64,000 bases of DNA from JALZAI01 sp038207565 (GCA_038207565.1 JBBQZQ010000018.1:1-64000), one strand, 5' to 3'. Counted from the first letter of the stretch, positions 41,268 through 50,435 are shown. Translations and numbers: made by a program. The notes: a model not told the origin generated them from the letters alone.

Positions 41268-42686
41268 CTAGGCCAGGTGCACGTAGTCGAAGTCGAACTG
41301 CTGACCGTTGATGCCCTGTCGCGGCGGCGCGATCCATGCTGCGATCTTGCCGCGTTCGTGCACCGGCTGCATCAAGGAGCGCACATGCGTCTTGTCGACG
41401 TCGGTCGGCAGCCAGTCGCCCTTGCGCTGTTCCCACTCCGGTGCGGAGATCTTCTTCCCGTCGGGCGTGGCCTCGATTCCGGAGTACGCGCCGACCTGCC
41501 GGTTGAACGCGATGCTCGGCAGGTACAGCCGCTGTGACAGACCGGCGTCGTCGAGGATCTTGTTCCAGCGCTTGACGCCACCCGCACAGTCGCTGATGTA
41601 CTCGCGGCGCAGGTCGGTGTTGAGGCCCACGAGCGCGGACACCTCGGTCTGCCCGATTTCGCCGTCCACGAGCGCGTCCACGTTCATCGCGTCGTCGGAC
41701 AGGCGGTGATCGTCCTTGCGGCGTTCCTCCATCCAGCGTCCTTTGATGCCGGCGGTGTAGTAGTTGGCGACATTCGTCGACGTCTCGGATCCGAACAGGT
41801 CCAGCGACACCGAGTAGTGGAAGTTGAGGTACTTCTGAATGATCGGCAGCGGAATGCCGCCGTGGGCTGCGACCTCGTCGGAGTCGTGTTCCAGGATCAG
41901 TTCGACGGTGCGCTGGACGACGCGGTCGATGCCGGTCGTGCCCACCATCATGTGGTGCGCCTCCTCCTTGAGCATGAACTCGCAGGTGCGCGAGAGCGGG
42001 TCGAAGGCCGACTCCTTCAGGGTCCCGAGCTGGTACTTGCCGTCTCGGTCGGTGAAGTAGGTGAACATGAAGAACGACAGCCAGTCGGGCGTCTCTTCGT
42101 TGAAGGCGCCGAGGATGCGCGGGCTGTCCTCGCTGCCGGAGTTGCGGTGCAGCAGCTCTTCAGCCTCCTCGCGTCCCTCACGTCCGAAGTAGGCATGCAG
42201 GAGGTAGACCATCGCCCACAGGTGACGACCCTCCTCGACGTTGACCTGGAAGAGGTTGCGCAGGTCGTAGAGGCTGGGTGCCGTCGCGCCGAGATTGCGC
42301 TGCTGCTCGACCGACGCAGGCTCGGTGTCGCCCTGGATGACGATCAGGCGCTGCAGGTCGGCGCGGTACTCGCCAGGCACCTTCTGCCAGGCCGGCTCAC
42401 CCTTGTGCTGACCGAAGCCGATGTTGCGACTGCGGTCCCGCTCGGAAAGAAAGATTCCCCAGCGATAGTCCTTCATCGCGACGTGGCCGAAGTGTGCCCA
42501 GCCCTCGCGTCCGACGTTGACAGCGGTGCGCAGGTAGACGTCCTGCGTCGGCAGCGTCGGGCCCATCGACTCCCACCAGTTCAGGAAGTTCGGTTGCCAC
42601 GACTCGAGGGCGCGTTGCAGGCGACGGTCCTCGTGCAGCTCCACGTTGTTCGGGATCTTCTCGCTGTAGTCGGCGGTGGTCGTCAT
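41268..42686 (-). CDS. boxB: benzoyl-CoA 2,3-epoxidase subunit B
   Basis: This 472-residue diiron oxygenase inserts one oxygen atom into benzoyl-CoA to form the 2,3-epoxide. The two E-x-x-H iron motifs are visible as VNVEEGRHLWAMVYLL (~149-164) and FMLKEEAHHMMVGTTGIDR (~237-255), with substrate segments such as FGHVAMKDYRWGIFL. Length matches known BoxB. It follows boxC by 30 bases. BoxB needs electrons from the reductase BoxA, which is not in this window, so another reductase must serve or boxA lies elsewhere. Confidence 0.92.
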   Translation of the reverse strand: MTTTADYSEKIPNNVELHEDRRLQRALESWQPNFLNWWESMGPTLPTQDVYLRTAVNVGREGWAHFGHVAMKDYRWGIFLSERDRSRNIGFGQHKGEPAWQKVPGEYRADLQRLIVIQGDTEPASVEQQRNLGATAPSLYDLRNLFQVNVEEGRHLWAMVYLLHAYFGREGREEAEELLHRNSGSEDSPRILGAFNEETPDWLSFFMFTYFTDRDGKYQLGTLKESAFDPLSRTCEFMLKEEAHHMMVGTTGIDRVVQRTVELILEHDSDEVAAHGGIPLPIIQKYLNFHYSVSLDLFGSETSTNVANYYTAGIKGRWMEERRKDDHRLSDDAMNVDALVDGEIGQTEVSALVGLNTDLRREYISDCAGGVKRWNKILDDAGLSQRLYLPSIAFNRQVGAYSGIEATPDGKKISAPEWEQRKGDWLPTDVDKTHVRSLMQPVHERGKIAAWIAPPRQGINGQQFDFDYVHLA

Positions 42687-42716
42687 GCTGCCTGCCTCCT
42701 CTGTTCGCTCACTCGG

Positions 42717-44405
42717 TCAGACTCGCTTCCGGTCGAATTGGGCCCGCTGCCCCGTACCGAACTTGCGCAGTGCGCCGTCCGGCCCGGACGCATTCGGGCG
42801 GTAGAAGATCCAGTTCTGCCACGCGGTGAGCCGACCGAAGATCTTCGTCTCCATCGTCTCCGGCCCGACGAACCGATAGTTCGCTTCGAGTCCGGTGAGC
42901 GCGTCGGGGCTGAAGCTGCCGCGTTCCTCGAGGGTGATGCGAACCTCCTCGTCCCAGTCGATGTCGTCCGGCGCGAACGTGACCAGGCCCAGTTCGGCGG
43001 CGTCCTCACCCTGCAGCGGCGTGTTCTTCGTCGCCACGACAGCGGCCACACCCTCGTCGTCGCCGTAGAAACGGGTGTGCAGCCGGGTCAAGCCGTTGCC
43101 CATCGGCAGCGGTCCCAGGTTGATGTCGCCGACGGTGATCGCGGCCGGCTCGGCGTCTGGGTCGATGTCCTCGAACGCACCGACCAGCTGGAACGACCGG
43201 TCGGCGGCGAGCGCGAGTTCGAGCAAGGAGCCCGCGAAGCAGCTACCCGGCTCGATCAATGCGATCAGGCTGCGACTGGTGACGTCGAGCCGCTTGAGGG
43301 TGCGCTTGAGATAGTGCAGCACCTCCTTCGCTGCCCAATCGTCGTGCTCCATCAGGAACGTGTCATGAGCCAGCACCTGTTGGGCGTCTCCGGCGGTGCG
43401 GAACACCCAGGTGCCGAGCTCGAGTTCGTTGGCGCGCAGATCCAGGATGAGATCGTCGAGCTCACGGGTGATGGCCAGCGTCCAGAAGTTCTCGTCGATC
43501 GGTCCGGCGGGTGCTGTCTCGGGCGCGCGCACGGTGATCTCGACGGTCTTGGAAGCGCGGTCCAGCGTGGCGCTGACATGCCGGTAACCGATCTCGTCGT
43601 CGGTGCGTGTCTTGTCGAGTTCGGTGAGCGTGATGCCCGGTGCGTCGGACGGGCGACCGGCCCGGTCGGCAAGCTCGGCTGCCCGCGCTGCCACCGTCTC
43701 GTCCCACTTCGGGCGTGGCACCGCCTCGTCGACCAGCCGCCACTGCACTGCCTTCTTGCCGCCGATCCCTTCGGACTTGGTGCTGAAGTAGTCGGCGCGG
43801 TCGCGGCGGACATGGCGCTTGTCGACCACGCGGGTGAGTCCACCGGTTCCCGGCAACACGCCGAGCAGCGGCAGTTCGGGCAGCGACACGGCGGAGCTGC
43901 GGTCGTCGACGAGCATGATGTGCTCGCACGCCAGCGCCAGTTCGTAGCCGCCGCCCGAGGCCGTGCCGTTCAGTGCGGCCAAATAGGTCTGGCCGGAGTT
44001 TTCGGTCGCGTCCTCGATGCCGTTGCGTGTCTCGTTGGTGAATTTGCAGAAGTTGACTTTCCACGGGTGCGGGGACGCCGCGAGCATGCGAATGTTCGCG
44101 CCGGCGCAGAAGATCTTGTCCTTACCGCTGGTCAACACCACGACGCGCACCTCGGGATGTTCGAAGCGCAGCCGCTGCACCGCGTCATAGAGCTCGATGT
44201 CGACGCCGAGATCGTAGGAGTTCAGCTTCAATTCGTAGCCGGGGACGAGCCCGGCCTTCTCGTCCACATCCATCGTCAGGGTTGCGACTGCGCCTTCGAT
44301 GGCGAGGCGCCAGTGCCGGTAACGGGACGGATCGGTACGGAACTCGACCCGTTGCGACTCGATCTCGGACGCCTCGGTCACAGGCGGAGTGGCAAGTGTG
44401 GTCAT
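42717..44405 (-). CDS. boxC: benzoyl-CoA-dihydrodiol lyase
   Basis: This 562-residue crotonase-superfamily protein opens the ring of 2,3-epoxybenzoyl-CoA hydrolytically, giving 3,4-dehydroadipyl-CoA semialdehyde and formate. The first crotonase half has FCAGANIRMLAASPHPWKVNF, ALNGTASGGGYELALACEH and LPELPLLGVLPGTGG; the second half continues from ~280 with LDDLILDLRANELELGTWVFR. The ATG at 44405 is preceded by AGGAGG about eight bases before. It is the first gene of the operon, downstream of a strong promoter with a GntR-like site. Confidence 0.92.
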   Translation of the reverse strand: MTTLATPPVTEASEIESQRVEFRTDPSRYRHWRLAIEGAVATLTMDVDEKAGLVPGYELKLNSYDLGVDIELYDAVQRLRFEHPEVRVVVLTSGKDKIFCAGANIRMLAASPHPWKVNFCKFTNETRNGIEDATENSGQTYLAALNGTASGGGYELALACEHIMLVDDRSSAVSLPELPLLGVLPGTGGLTRVVDKRHVRRDRADYFSTKSEGIGGKKAVQWRLVDEAVPRPKWDETVAARAAELADRAGRPSDAPGITLTELDKTRTDDEIGYRHVSATLDRASKTVEITVRAPETAPAGPIDENFWTLAITRELDDLILDLRANELELGTWVFRTAGDAQQVLAHDTFLMEHDDWAAKEVLHYLKRTLKRLDVTSRSLIALIEPGSCFAGSLLELALAADRSFQLVGAFEDIDPDAEPAAITVGDINLGPLPMGNGLTRLHTRFYGDDEGVAAVVATKNTPLQGEDAAELGLVTFAPDDIDWDEEVRITLEERGSFSPDALTGLEANYRFVGPETMETKIFGRLTAWQNWIFYRPNASGPDGALRKFGTGQRAQFDRKRV

Positions 44406-44440
44406 CGGTTCGATCCTCCTCGTCATCGCGTTCAGGTCAA

Positions 44441-44469
44441 TTGTCTACAACACGCTGCTCTGCCGTCAA
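44441..44469 (-). promoter_or_regulatory. box operon promoter with GntR-type palindrome
   Basis: On the minus strand TTGACG (44469-44464) and TAGACA (44447-44442) are 16 bases apart, a strong match to the consensus, 36 bases before boxC. The -10 is inside TTGT-CT-ACAA (44441-44450), which fits the TNGT...ACNA operator type of the FadR branch of GntR regulators. The region is richer in A and T than its surroundings. No GntR gene is in this window. Confidence 0.6.
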
Positions 44470-44517
44470 GTATTCGTAGCAGATAAATCGGTCACTGCGC
44501 CCACCCGGCCGGGTACC

Positions 44518-45348
44518 TCAGCGTCCGGCCGACGCGGCCCGCAACGCAGCCGCCATCTCCGCGTGGGGAGCGGGACGACCTGTCATCAGCTCGACCTGGG
44601 CCTCGGCCTGGTGCAACAACATCGCCGCGCCACTGAGCATCAGCCCGCCGGCGGCGGCGACCGCCGCCGCCAACCTAGTCGGCCAGGCCTCATAGACCAC
44701 GTCGAGCACACTCTGCTCGGGGCGCCAGGCCGCCGCGACGAGCGGATCCGCCGCACCCCGGGGCAACGTCGACACGACGAGGTCGGCCGCCAGGGCCGGC
44801 GCGTCCACGCCCAGCACACCAACCTCGAGCGTCACTCCCAGCGCTGCTGCTGTGGCGCGCAACTCGACGGTCCGGGCCACGTCTCGAACCAGCACAACAC
44901 AACCCGGCAGGCCCAGCTCAGCGAGAGCCGCCACCGCGGCCTGCGCCGTGCCCCCGGCGCCGAGGACGGTGGCGGTGCGCGGCGCAATCCCGGCAGCACG
45001 CACGGTGACGACGATCCCGGTCACGTCGGTGTTCTCGGCGACCCATCCACCGGCGGGATGTGGTGTGAGCGTGTTCGCAGCGCCCACCGCGCGGGCGAGC
45101 GGACGGATCTCGGCGGCGATGCGGAGCAGCGCGCGCTTCAGCGGCATCGTGGCTGAGAACCCCGCCCAGTCGCCGCGTTGGGCGAGCACTGCATCGAGAT
45201 CGTCGACACCGCAGTCGATCGCCTCATAGGTCCACGTCAGGCCGAGCGCGGCGTACGCCGCCCGGTGCAACGCCGGCGACAGAGAGTGCCCGATCGGGCG
45301 CCCGAGCACCCCGGCGTGCCGGACCCGGTCAGGCCCAGCCTCAGCCAC
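44518..45348 (-). CDS. aroE: shikimate dehydrogenase
   Basis: This 276-residue enzyme reduces 3-dehydroshikimate with NADPH in aromatic amino-acid synthesis. Substrate motifs are VLGRPIGHSLSPALHRAAY (~13-31) and FSATMPLKRALL; the nucleotide motif is ATVLGAGGTAQAAVAAL and the C-terminal end GLMLSGAAMLLHQAEAQVELMTG. The family's catalytic lysine sits in the V-T-x-P-x-K motif; here the motif reads SATMPLK, so the lysine is kept. The GTG at 45348 overlaps the mltG stop by eight bases, the usual mltG-aroE pairing. Confidence 0.92.
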   Translation of the reverse strand: MAEAGPDRVRHAGVLGRPIGHSLSPALHRAAYAALGLTWTYEAIDCGVDDLDAVLAQRGDWAGFSATMPLKRALLRIAAEIRPLARAVGAANTLTPHPAGGWVAENTDVTGIVVTVRAAGIAPRTATVLGAGGTAQAAVAALAELGLPGCVVLVRDVARTVELRATAAALGVTLEVGVLGVDAPALAADLVVSTLPRGAADPLVAAAWRPEQSVLDVVYEAWPTRLAAAVAAAGGLMLSGAAMLLHQAEAQVELMTGRPAPHAEMAAALRAASAGR

Positions 45349-46627
45349 AGCCCCAGTTGTTCTTCTTACACGTGGCGGCCGCCGCGGTGAACGCTTTCTC
45401 GTCAGCAGTGAAGAACAGGTGCCCGGCTGCGTCCCCGTTGACATAGAAGAGCCACTTGCCGGCGGCCGGGTTCACTGCGGCATTCATCGCGTCCGAACCC
45501 GGGTTGTCGATCGGTGTCGGCGGCAGGCCGGCGTGCTTGTAGGTGTTGTACGGGCCCTGCACATCGGCGTAGATGACCTTGCTCGGGTCCAGGCCTCGCA
45601 GTTTGGCCGCGTAGGCGCTCGTCGCGTCGATCTGCAGCGGCTTGCCTGCCTTGAGCCGATTCAGGATCACCCGCGCGACCTTCGGCAGGTCGGCGGGGAA
45701 CTTGGCCTCCGCCTGCGCGATGGAGGCGATGATCAACGCCTGGTAGGGCGCGATGCCCGACTGCTTGGCCGCATCGGTGAATCCGGTGCTGCGGTCCTGC
45801 GCGGTGAAGCGGGTGACCATCTTCTGCAGGGCGTCCCGCGGCGCGATTCCCGCGTCGAGGGAGTACGTCGCGGGGTACAGGAACCCCTCGGGGGAGCCAG
45901 GTGCCTGCGAGCCGTCCTGGTAGTCGATCGGCAGACCGATCTTGGTGCTGTTCTCGATCGCGGCCACGATCGCGTCGTGCCGCGACGCTCCGAGGACCTT
46001 CTCGAGCTTCTTCTCGACATCGACGACTGTTGCACCTTCGGTCACGATCAGGTCGTTCGCGGTGTCGCGCGACGCCGGGTCGAGCAGCAGCGCCAGCGCG
46101 CTCGCGCCGGACATGTGCTCGTGCAGGCGATAGGAGCCCGGCTGGATGTTCTGCGAGTCCGAGTCCGCCGATGCAGCGTCGGTGAAAGCCTCCTGGCTGG
46201 CGACCACGCCGGCAGCGAACAGGGTCTTGCCGATGGCGGACGCAGAATCGCCGGAGTGCACGGTTACCGTCACCAGCGGCTGATCGGCGCCGTTGCCCGA
46301 GTAGTTCTCGGTACGGAAGTAGCTGATCACCCGCGGAACGATGAACAGGGTCACCGCCGCGACCAACACGGCGGCAAGCAGCACCGACAGCCGCCCGCGA
46401 CGGCGGTGCCGGCGGCGCCGGACCTGGTGCTCGTCGCGGCGGCGCGCGCGACGATCGTCGGCCCGGGTGAGGTGCGCGGACCGGCGCGGGTCGTCGGCGT
46501 CGTCGTCCTCGTCGGCGCCGAACAGCAAGCTTTTCGGGTCGACGCCGGGCAACGATTCGCGCTCGCGTTGCGTCACGCCTGCGAACTCCCGTTCCTCGTC
46601 CGGTCGCGCAGTGCCGGCATCGATCAT
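45341..46627 (-). CDS. mltG: endolytic murein transglycosylase MltG
   Basis: This 428-residue protein has a cytoplasmic Arg/Asp-rich N-terminus (~1-75), one membrane helix (LSVLLAAVLVAAVTLFIVPRVISYF, ~79-103), a LysM-like region and the YceG catalytic domain with ALIIASIAQAEAKFPADLPKVARVILNRL (~300-328, with the catalytic glutamate) and the conserved PTPIDNPGSDAMNAAVNPA end. It cuts new glycan strands during wall growth. It overlaps ruvX by four bases upstream and aroE downstream, so the three are one transcript. Confidence 0.92.
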   Translation of the reverse strand: MIDAGTARPDEEREFAGVTQRERESLPGVDPKSLLFGADEDDDADDPRRSAHLTRADDRRARRRDEHQVRRRRHRRRGRLSVLLAAVLVAAVTLFIVPRVISYFRTENYSGNGADQPLVTVTVHSGDSASAIGKTLFAAGVVASQEAFTDAASADSDSQNIQPGSYRLHEHMSGASALALLLDPASRDTANDLIVTEGATVVDVEKKLEKVLGASRHDAIVAAIENSTKIGLPIDYQDGSQAPGSPEGFLYPATYSLDAGIAPRDALQKMVTRFTAQDRSTGFTDAAKQSGIAPYQALIIASIAQAEAKFPADLPKVARVILNRLKAGKPLQIDATSAYAAKLRGLDPSKVIYADVQGPYNTYKHAGLPPTPIDNPGSDAMNAAVNPAAGKWLFYVNGDAAGHLFFTADEKAFTAAAATCKKNNWGCG

Positions 46628-47079
46628 CCGGCCCGCATGGTGTCCAGCCAGTGCTGCAAAAGCTCCACCGCCGCGGCCTGGTCGATGACCGCACGGCTGG
46701 CCCTGCTACCACGGACGCCGCCCTGCCGGAGCTTACGCTGCGCGGACACGGTCGTCAGGCGTTCGTCCACATACTGAACGGGAATGTCCGGGCTGCGATC
46801 GGCGAGCAGGTTGCCGTATCGCCGGGCCATTGCAGCCGAGGGTCCTTCGCGTCCCCCCAGCGTTCGCGGCAGTCCGACGACGATGCCGACCGCGTTCCAC
46901 TCCGCGGCCAACCCGAGTACGTCTGCAACGTCACGATTGCCGGTTTCGTCACGGGCGAGGGTGACCAGTGGCACGGCGAGGACGCCCGACGGGTCGCTCC
47001 GCGCGACGCCGACCCGCACCGTCCCGACGTCGATGCCCAGCCAGACTCCCGGCGTCCGACCTGCTCTGGATTCCGACAC
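46624..47079 (-). CDS. ruvX: Holliday junction resolvase-like protein RuvX (YqgF)
   Basis: This 151-residue RNase H-fold protein takes part in rRNA 5'-end processing and possibly in junction resolution. The first acidic motif is WLGIDVGTVRVGVARSD (~13-29), the next is VGLPRTLGGREGPSA, and the C-terminal acidic residue is in VQYVDERLTTVSAQRKLR. The GTG at 47079 is five bases from the alaS stop. The order alaS-ruvX-mltG-aroE is the standard actinobacterial cluster. Confidence 0.93.
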   Translation of the reverse strand: MSESRAGRTPGVWLGIDVGTVRVGVARSDPSGVLAVPLVTLARDETGNRDVADVLGLAAEWNAVGIVVGLPRTLGGREGPSAAMARRYGNLLADRSPDIPVQYVDERLTTVSAQRKLRQGGVRGSRASRAVIDQAAAVELLQHWLDTMRAG

Positions 47080-47083
47080 GGCC

Positions 47084-49786
47084 TCAGCGAGCGGACAGAT
47101 GCGCCCGTACCGCCGCGAACGCGGCGCCGAGCTGGGCGCTATCGCCTCCGGCGCCCTGCGCGAGATCGGCCTTGCCCCCGCCGCGCGCCCCGAGCACCGG
47201 GGCGAACGTGCGCACCAGCTCCCCCGCACCCAGTCCCGCACCCTGACCGGCGTCGTTGACGGACGCGACGAACCTGACGCCGGCGTCCGCGGCTGAGGCG
47301 AGCAGCACGACTGCCGGGTCGGCGGGGCGCAGGCGAGCCCGCACGTCCATCGCCAGCGAGCGAAGGTCGCTGCCAGTCACCCCGGCGGGGGCCTCGGCTG
47401 CGACCAGCTGCACGCCGCCGATGTCCTCGGCAGCCGCCGCCAAGGATCCGGCGCTGGCGAGCACCTGGGCCACCCGCAACCGGTCCAGCTCGCGTTCGGC
47501 AGTCTTCAACCGGTCGAGGACGTTGTTGATGCGCTCAGGCAGTTGTTCGGGTTTGGCTTTGAACTCCGTTGCCAAGGACTGCACCAGGACGTGTTCGCGG
47601 GCGAGGTAGTGGAATGCGTCCATGCCCACGAGCGCCTCGACGCGGCGGACACCCGAGCCGATGGACGCCTCGCCCAGCAGCTTGATCATGCCGATCACCG
47701 AGCTGCGTGGGACATGGGTGCCGCCACACAGTTCGCGCGAGTAGTCGCCGATCTCGACGATGCGTACTCGCTCGCCGTACTTCTCGCCGAACATCGCGAT
47801 CGCGCCGAGCCGCCGCGCCTCGTCCTGGTCCGTGACGAACCAGCGCACCTCGAGGTCGCGCAGCAGCACGTCGTTGATCTCGTCCTCGACGTCGCCCAGC
47901 ACGGTGTGCGGGACGGCGCTGGGCGTGGTGAAGTCGAAGCGCAGCCGCCCGGGAGCGTTCAGGGATCCTGCCTGCGCGGCCTGGTCGCCGAGTGCCTTGC
48001 GCAGTCCCGCGTGCAGCAGGTGCGTCGCGGAGTGGCTTCGCGAGACCGACGCCCGCCGCTCGATGTCGACCTTGGCAAGTGCCAGGTCGTCGGGCCGGAC
48101 CTCGCCGGACAGCACCGTCGCGCGGTGCACGATCAACCCGGGCAGGGGCTGCTGGACATCGACGACGGTGAGCTCTGCCTCGTGGTCCGGTGCGCTGATC
48201 GAGATGCGTCCCCAGTCGGCCTCCTGGCCGCCGCCCTCGGCGTAGAACGGGGTCGCGTCGAGGACCAGCTCCACCTCGTCGCCCTCGTGCGCTGCCGAAA
48301 GCGGGCCAAGGGCCCCGATGAGGGCGGTGACCGTCGACTCGCGTGCCACGTCGGTGTAGCCGGTGAAGTTCACGGCGCCGGAATCGAGCGCGGACCGATA
48401 GATCGACAGGTCGATGTGCCCGGTTCGCTTCTCGCGGGCGTCGGCCTTGGCGCGGGCCCGCTGCTCGGCCATCAGCCGGCGAAAGCCGTCCTCGTCGATG
48501 TCGATGTCCTGCTCGGCCGCCATCTCGACGGTGAGGTCGATCGGGAAGCCGTAGGTGTCGTGCAGCTGGAACGCCTTGTCCCCGGACAGCACGCTGTTCC
48601 CGGCCCGCAAGGTGTCGGCGACCGCGACGTCGAGGATGGTCGTCCCCGCCCGCAGGGTGTGCCGAAAGGCCTCCTCCTCGCCGTAGGCGTAGGTGGAGAT
48701 GCGGTCGAAGTCGCCGGCGAGCTCGGGATAGGACGGGGCCATGCAGTCCCGCGCAACCGGCAGCAGCTCGGGCAGCGCCGGGTCCTCGTACCCGAGTAAC
48801 CGCATCGAGCGGATCGCCCTGCGCAGGATGCGGCGCAGCACGTACCCGCGGCCCTCGTTCGCGGGCGTCACCCCGTCGCCGATGAGCATCAGCGCGGAGC
48901 GGACGTGGTCGGCGATGACCCGCAGCCGCACGTCGTCGGGGTGCGACTCGCTCGCGGCGTGGCCGGAATGCGCGCCGTAGACCTTGCCCGACAACGCAGC
49001 CGCACGGTCCAGGATCGGGCGGGTCTGGTCGATCTCGTAGAGGTTGTCGACGCCCTGCAGCAACGTCGCGAGCCGTTCCATGCCCATGCCGGTGTCGATG
49101 TTCTTGGCCGGCAGCTCGCCCAGGACGGGGAAGTCGGACTTGCCCGGCCCGGTGTTCGGGCCACGTTCGTTCTGCATGAACACGAGGTTCCAGAACTCCA
49201 TGTAACGGTCTTCGTCGACCTCGGGACCGCCCTGCTTGCCGTACTCGGGCCCGCGGTCGTAGTAGAGCTCGCTGCAGGGGCCGCAGGGCCCGGGAATGCC
49301 CATTGACCAGAAGTTGTCGTCCATGCCCATGCGGACGATTCGATCGAGCGGCAACCCGATCTGCTTATGCCAGATGTCGATGGCTTCGTCGTCGTCGAGG
49401 TAGACCGTCGCCCAGATCCGATCACCGTCCAGACCGAAACCGCCGTCGGTGACGGGCTTCGTGGACAGGTCCCAGGCGAGGCGGACCGCTTCGTCCTTGA
49501 AGTAGTCGCCGAAGCTGAAGTTGCCGTTCATCTGGAAGAAGGTGCCGTGCCGCGTGGTCTTGCCGACCTCTTCGATGTCGAGGGTGCGGATGCACTTCTG
49601 AATGCTCGTCGCCCGCGGCCAGGGCGCCGCCTCCTGCCCCACGAAGTACGGCACGAACTGCACCATGCCGGCGACCACGAACAGCAGGTTCGGGTCGTTG
49701 TAGGGCAGCGGCAGGCTGGGGACGACGTGGTGGTCGTTGGACTCGAAGTGCCCGAGGAAGCGCCGCCGGATCTCCGCGGATTCCAC
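47084..49786 (-). CDS. alaS: alanyl-tRNA synthetase
   Basis: The 900-residue class II synthetase charges tRNA-Ala. The start MESAEIRRRFLGHFESNDHHVVPS and the catalytic motifs RHGTFFQMNGNFSFGDYFK and GMGMERLATLLQGVDNLYEID are normal. The editing domain has SATHLLHAGLRK and the zinc cysteine in ELCGGTHVPRSSVIG. A C-Ala domain closes the chain. It is followed at five bases by ruvX. The start overlaps the stop of the small membrane protein upstream by one base. Confidence 0.97.
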   Translation of the reverse strand: MESAEIRRRFLGHFESNDHHVVPSLPLPYNDPNLLFVVAGMVQFVPYFVGQEAAPWPRATSIQKCIRTLDIEEVGKTTRHGTFFQMNGNFSFGDYFKDEAVRLAWDLSTKPVTDGGFGLDGDRIWATVYLDDDEAIDIWHKQIGLPLDRIVRMGMDDNFWSMGIPGPCGPCSELYYDRGPEYGKQGGPEVDEDRYMEFWNLVFMQNERGPNTGPGKSDFPVLGELPAKNIDTGMGMERLATLLQGVDNLYEIDQTRPILDRAAALSGKVYGAHSGHAASESHPDDVRLRVIADHVRSALMLIGDGVTPANEGRGYVLRRILRRAIRSMRLLGYEDPALPELLPVARDCMAPSYPELAGDFDRISTYAYGEEEAFRHTLRAGTTILDVAVADTLRAGNSVLSGDKAFQLHDTYGFPIDLTVEMAAEQDIDIDEDGFRRLMAEQRARAKADAREKRTGHIDLSIYRSALDSGAVNFTGYTDVARESTVTALIGALGPLSAAHEGDEVELVLDATPFYAEGGGQEADWGRISISAPDHEAELTVVDVQQPLPGLIVHRATVLSGEVRPDDLALAKVDIERRASVSRSHSATHLLHAGLRKALGDQAAQAGSLNAPGRLRFDFTTPSAVPHTVLGDVEDEINDVLLRDLEVRWFVTDQDEARRLGAIAMFGEKYGERVRIVEIGDYSRELCGGTHVPRSSVIGMIKLLGEASIGSGVRRVEALVGMDAFHYLAREHVLVQSLATEFKAKPEQLPERINNVLDRLKTAERELDRLRVAQVLASAGSLAAAAEDIGGVQLVAAEAPAGVTGSDLRSLAMDVRARLRPADPAVVLLASAADAGVRFVASVNDAGQGAGLGAGELVRTFAPVLGARGGGKADLAQGAGGDSAQLGAAFAAVRAHLSAR

Positions 49787-50031
49787 TACTGTTCGACTTT
49801 CCCCAGTGACCCGTCGATGCCGGCCCCCGCACGCAGCTCCGCCTCGCGCTCGGTCATCGCCGCTCGAACATCGATCCCGAATGTGCGGATCGACTGACCG
49901 AGGTCGGCGAGCGCGTCGGCGAACGATGTCGCCATGTTGCTCGGCGTCATCCGCTCGGCCGCGCGCTGCAGCTTGCGCACGACGAGGACGCCGATCGTGA
50001 CGCCCATGGCCAGCCAGAAGATTCTGCGCAC
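49786..50031 (-). CDS. small membrane protein of the alaS cluster (DUF6167-like)
   Basis: This 81-residue protein starts with a hydrophobic helix (IFWLAMGVTIGVLVVRKL, residues 4-21) and continues as an amphipathic helical region (MATSFADALADLGQSIRTFGIDVRAAMTEREAEL). Genes of this size and layout, between DUF948 and alaS, are common in actinobacteria. The GTG at 50031 is two bases from the stop of the DUF948 gene, and the stop overlaps alaS by one base. The function is unknown; an envelope role is inferred only from the helix. Confidence 0.7.
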   Translation of the reverse strand: MRRIFWLAMGVTIGVLVVRKLQRAAERMTPSNMATSFADALADLGQSIRTFGIDVRAAMTEREAELRAGAGIDGSLGKVEQ

Positions 50032-50033
50032 GA

Positions 50034-50435
50034 TCAGCCCGCCTTCCGGCCGGCGCGTTGCTTGCGAGCGTCCCGCACTACCTCGGCGTCGCGGCGCGTC
50101 TGCACCGTCTTGCGCACGCCGTAGCTGAACGCGGCCGCCTTGATCAGGGGGCTGCCCAGCGTGCTCGAAACGATCGACGTCAGCGCTGCCGCGTTCGTGG
50201 TCATCGAGTTGACGTTCTTCGTGATGCCCTCGACCTGGACGAGCTGGGCGTTGACCTGCGTCAGCGTGCCCTGGGCGTCATCGAGCAACGGCGACATGCC
50301 GTCGTGGGTCTTGCGGATCGCGAGCGTCGCCTCGTCCAGCGTGCGGCCCAGCTTCAGCAGCGGTACGGCCAGCAACAGGACGAGCAGGACGAACGCGCCG
50401 GCCGCGACGAGCGCGGCAATGGCCCCTCCGGACAC
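50034..50435 (-). CDS. DUF948 membrane protein
   Basis: This 133-residue protein has an N-terminal membrane helix (IAALVAAGAFVLLVLLLAVPLLKLG) and a helical region of the DUF948 type (TLDEATLAIRKTHDGMSPLLDDAQGTLTQVNAQLVQVEGITKNV). It ends in a basic tail (RRDAEVVRDARKQRAGRK). The GTG at 50435 is six bases after AGGAGG, better than the TTG at 50450. Such proteins occur next to alaS in actinobacteria and are linked only loosely to stress or the envelope. Confidence 0.8.
   Translation of the reverse strand: MSGGAIAALVAAGAFVLLVLLLAVPLLKLGRTLDEATLAIRKTHDGMSPLLDDAQGTLTQVNAQLVQVEGITKNVNSMTTNAAALTSIVSSTLGSPLIKAAAFSYGVRKTVQTRRDAEVVRDARKQRAGRKAG

Noticed and set aside
41220..41420. Possible small mobile element at the long palindrome
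   Set aside because: There are no flanking direct repeats or transposase nearby, and the arms meet at a three-base loop, so this is better read as an RNA or operator structure than an insertion.
41706..44486. A 926-codon open frame on the plus strand opposite boxB and boxC
   Set aside because: It is a mirror frame caused by high GC in third codon positions. The minus-strand genes have clear catalytic motifs, and this frame has no domain I recognise and no start signal.
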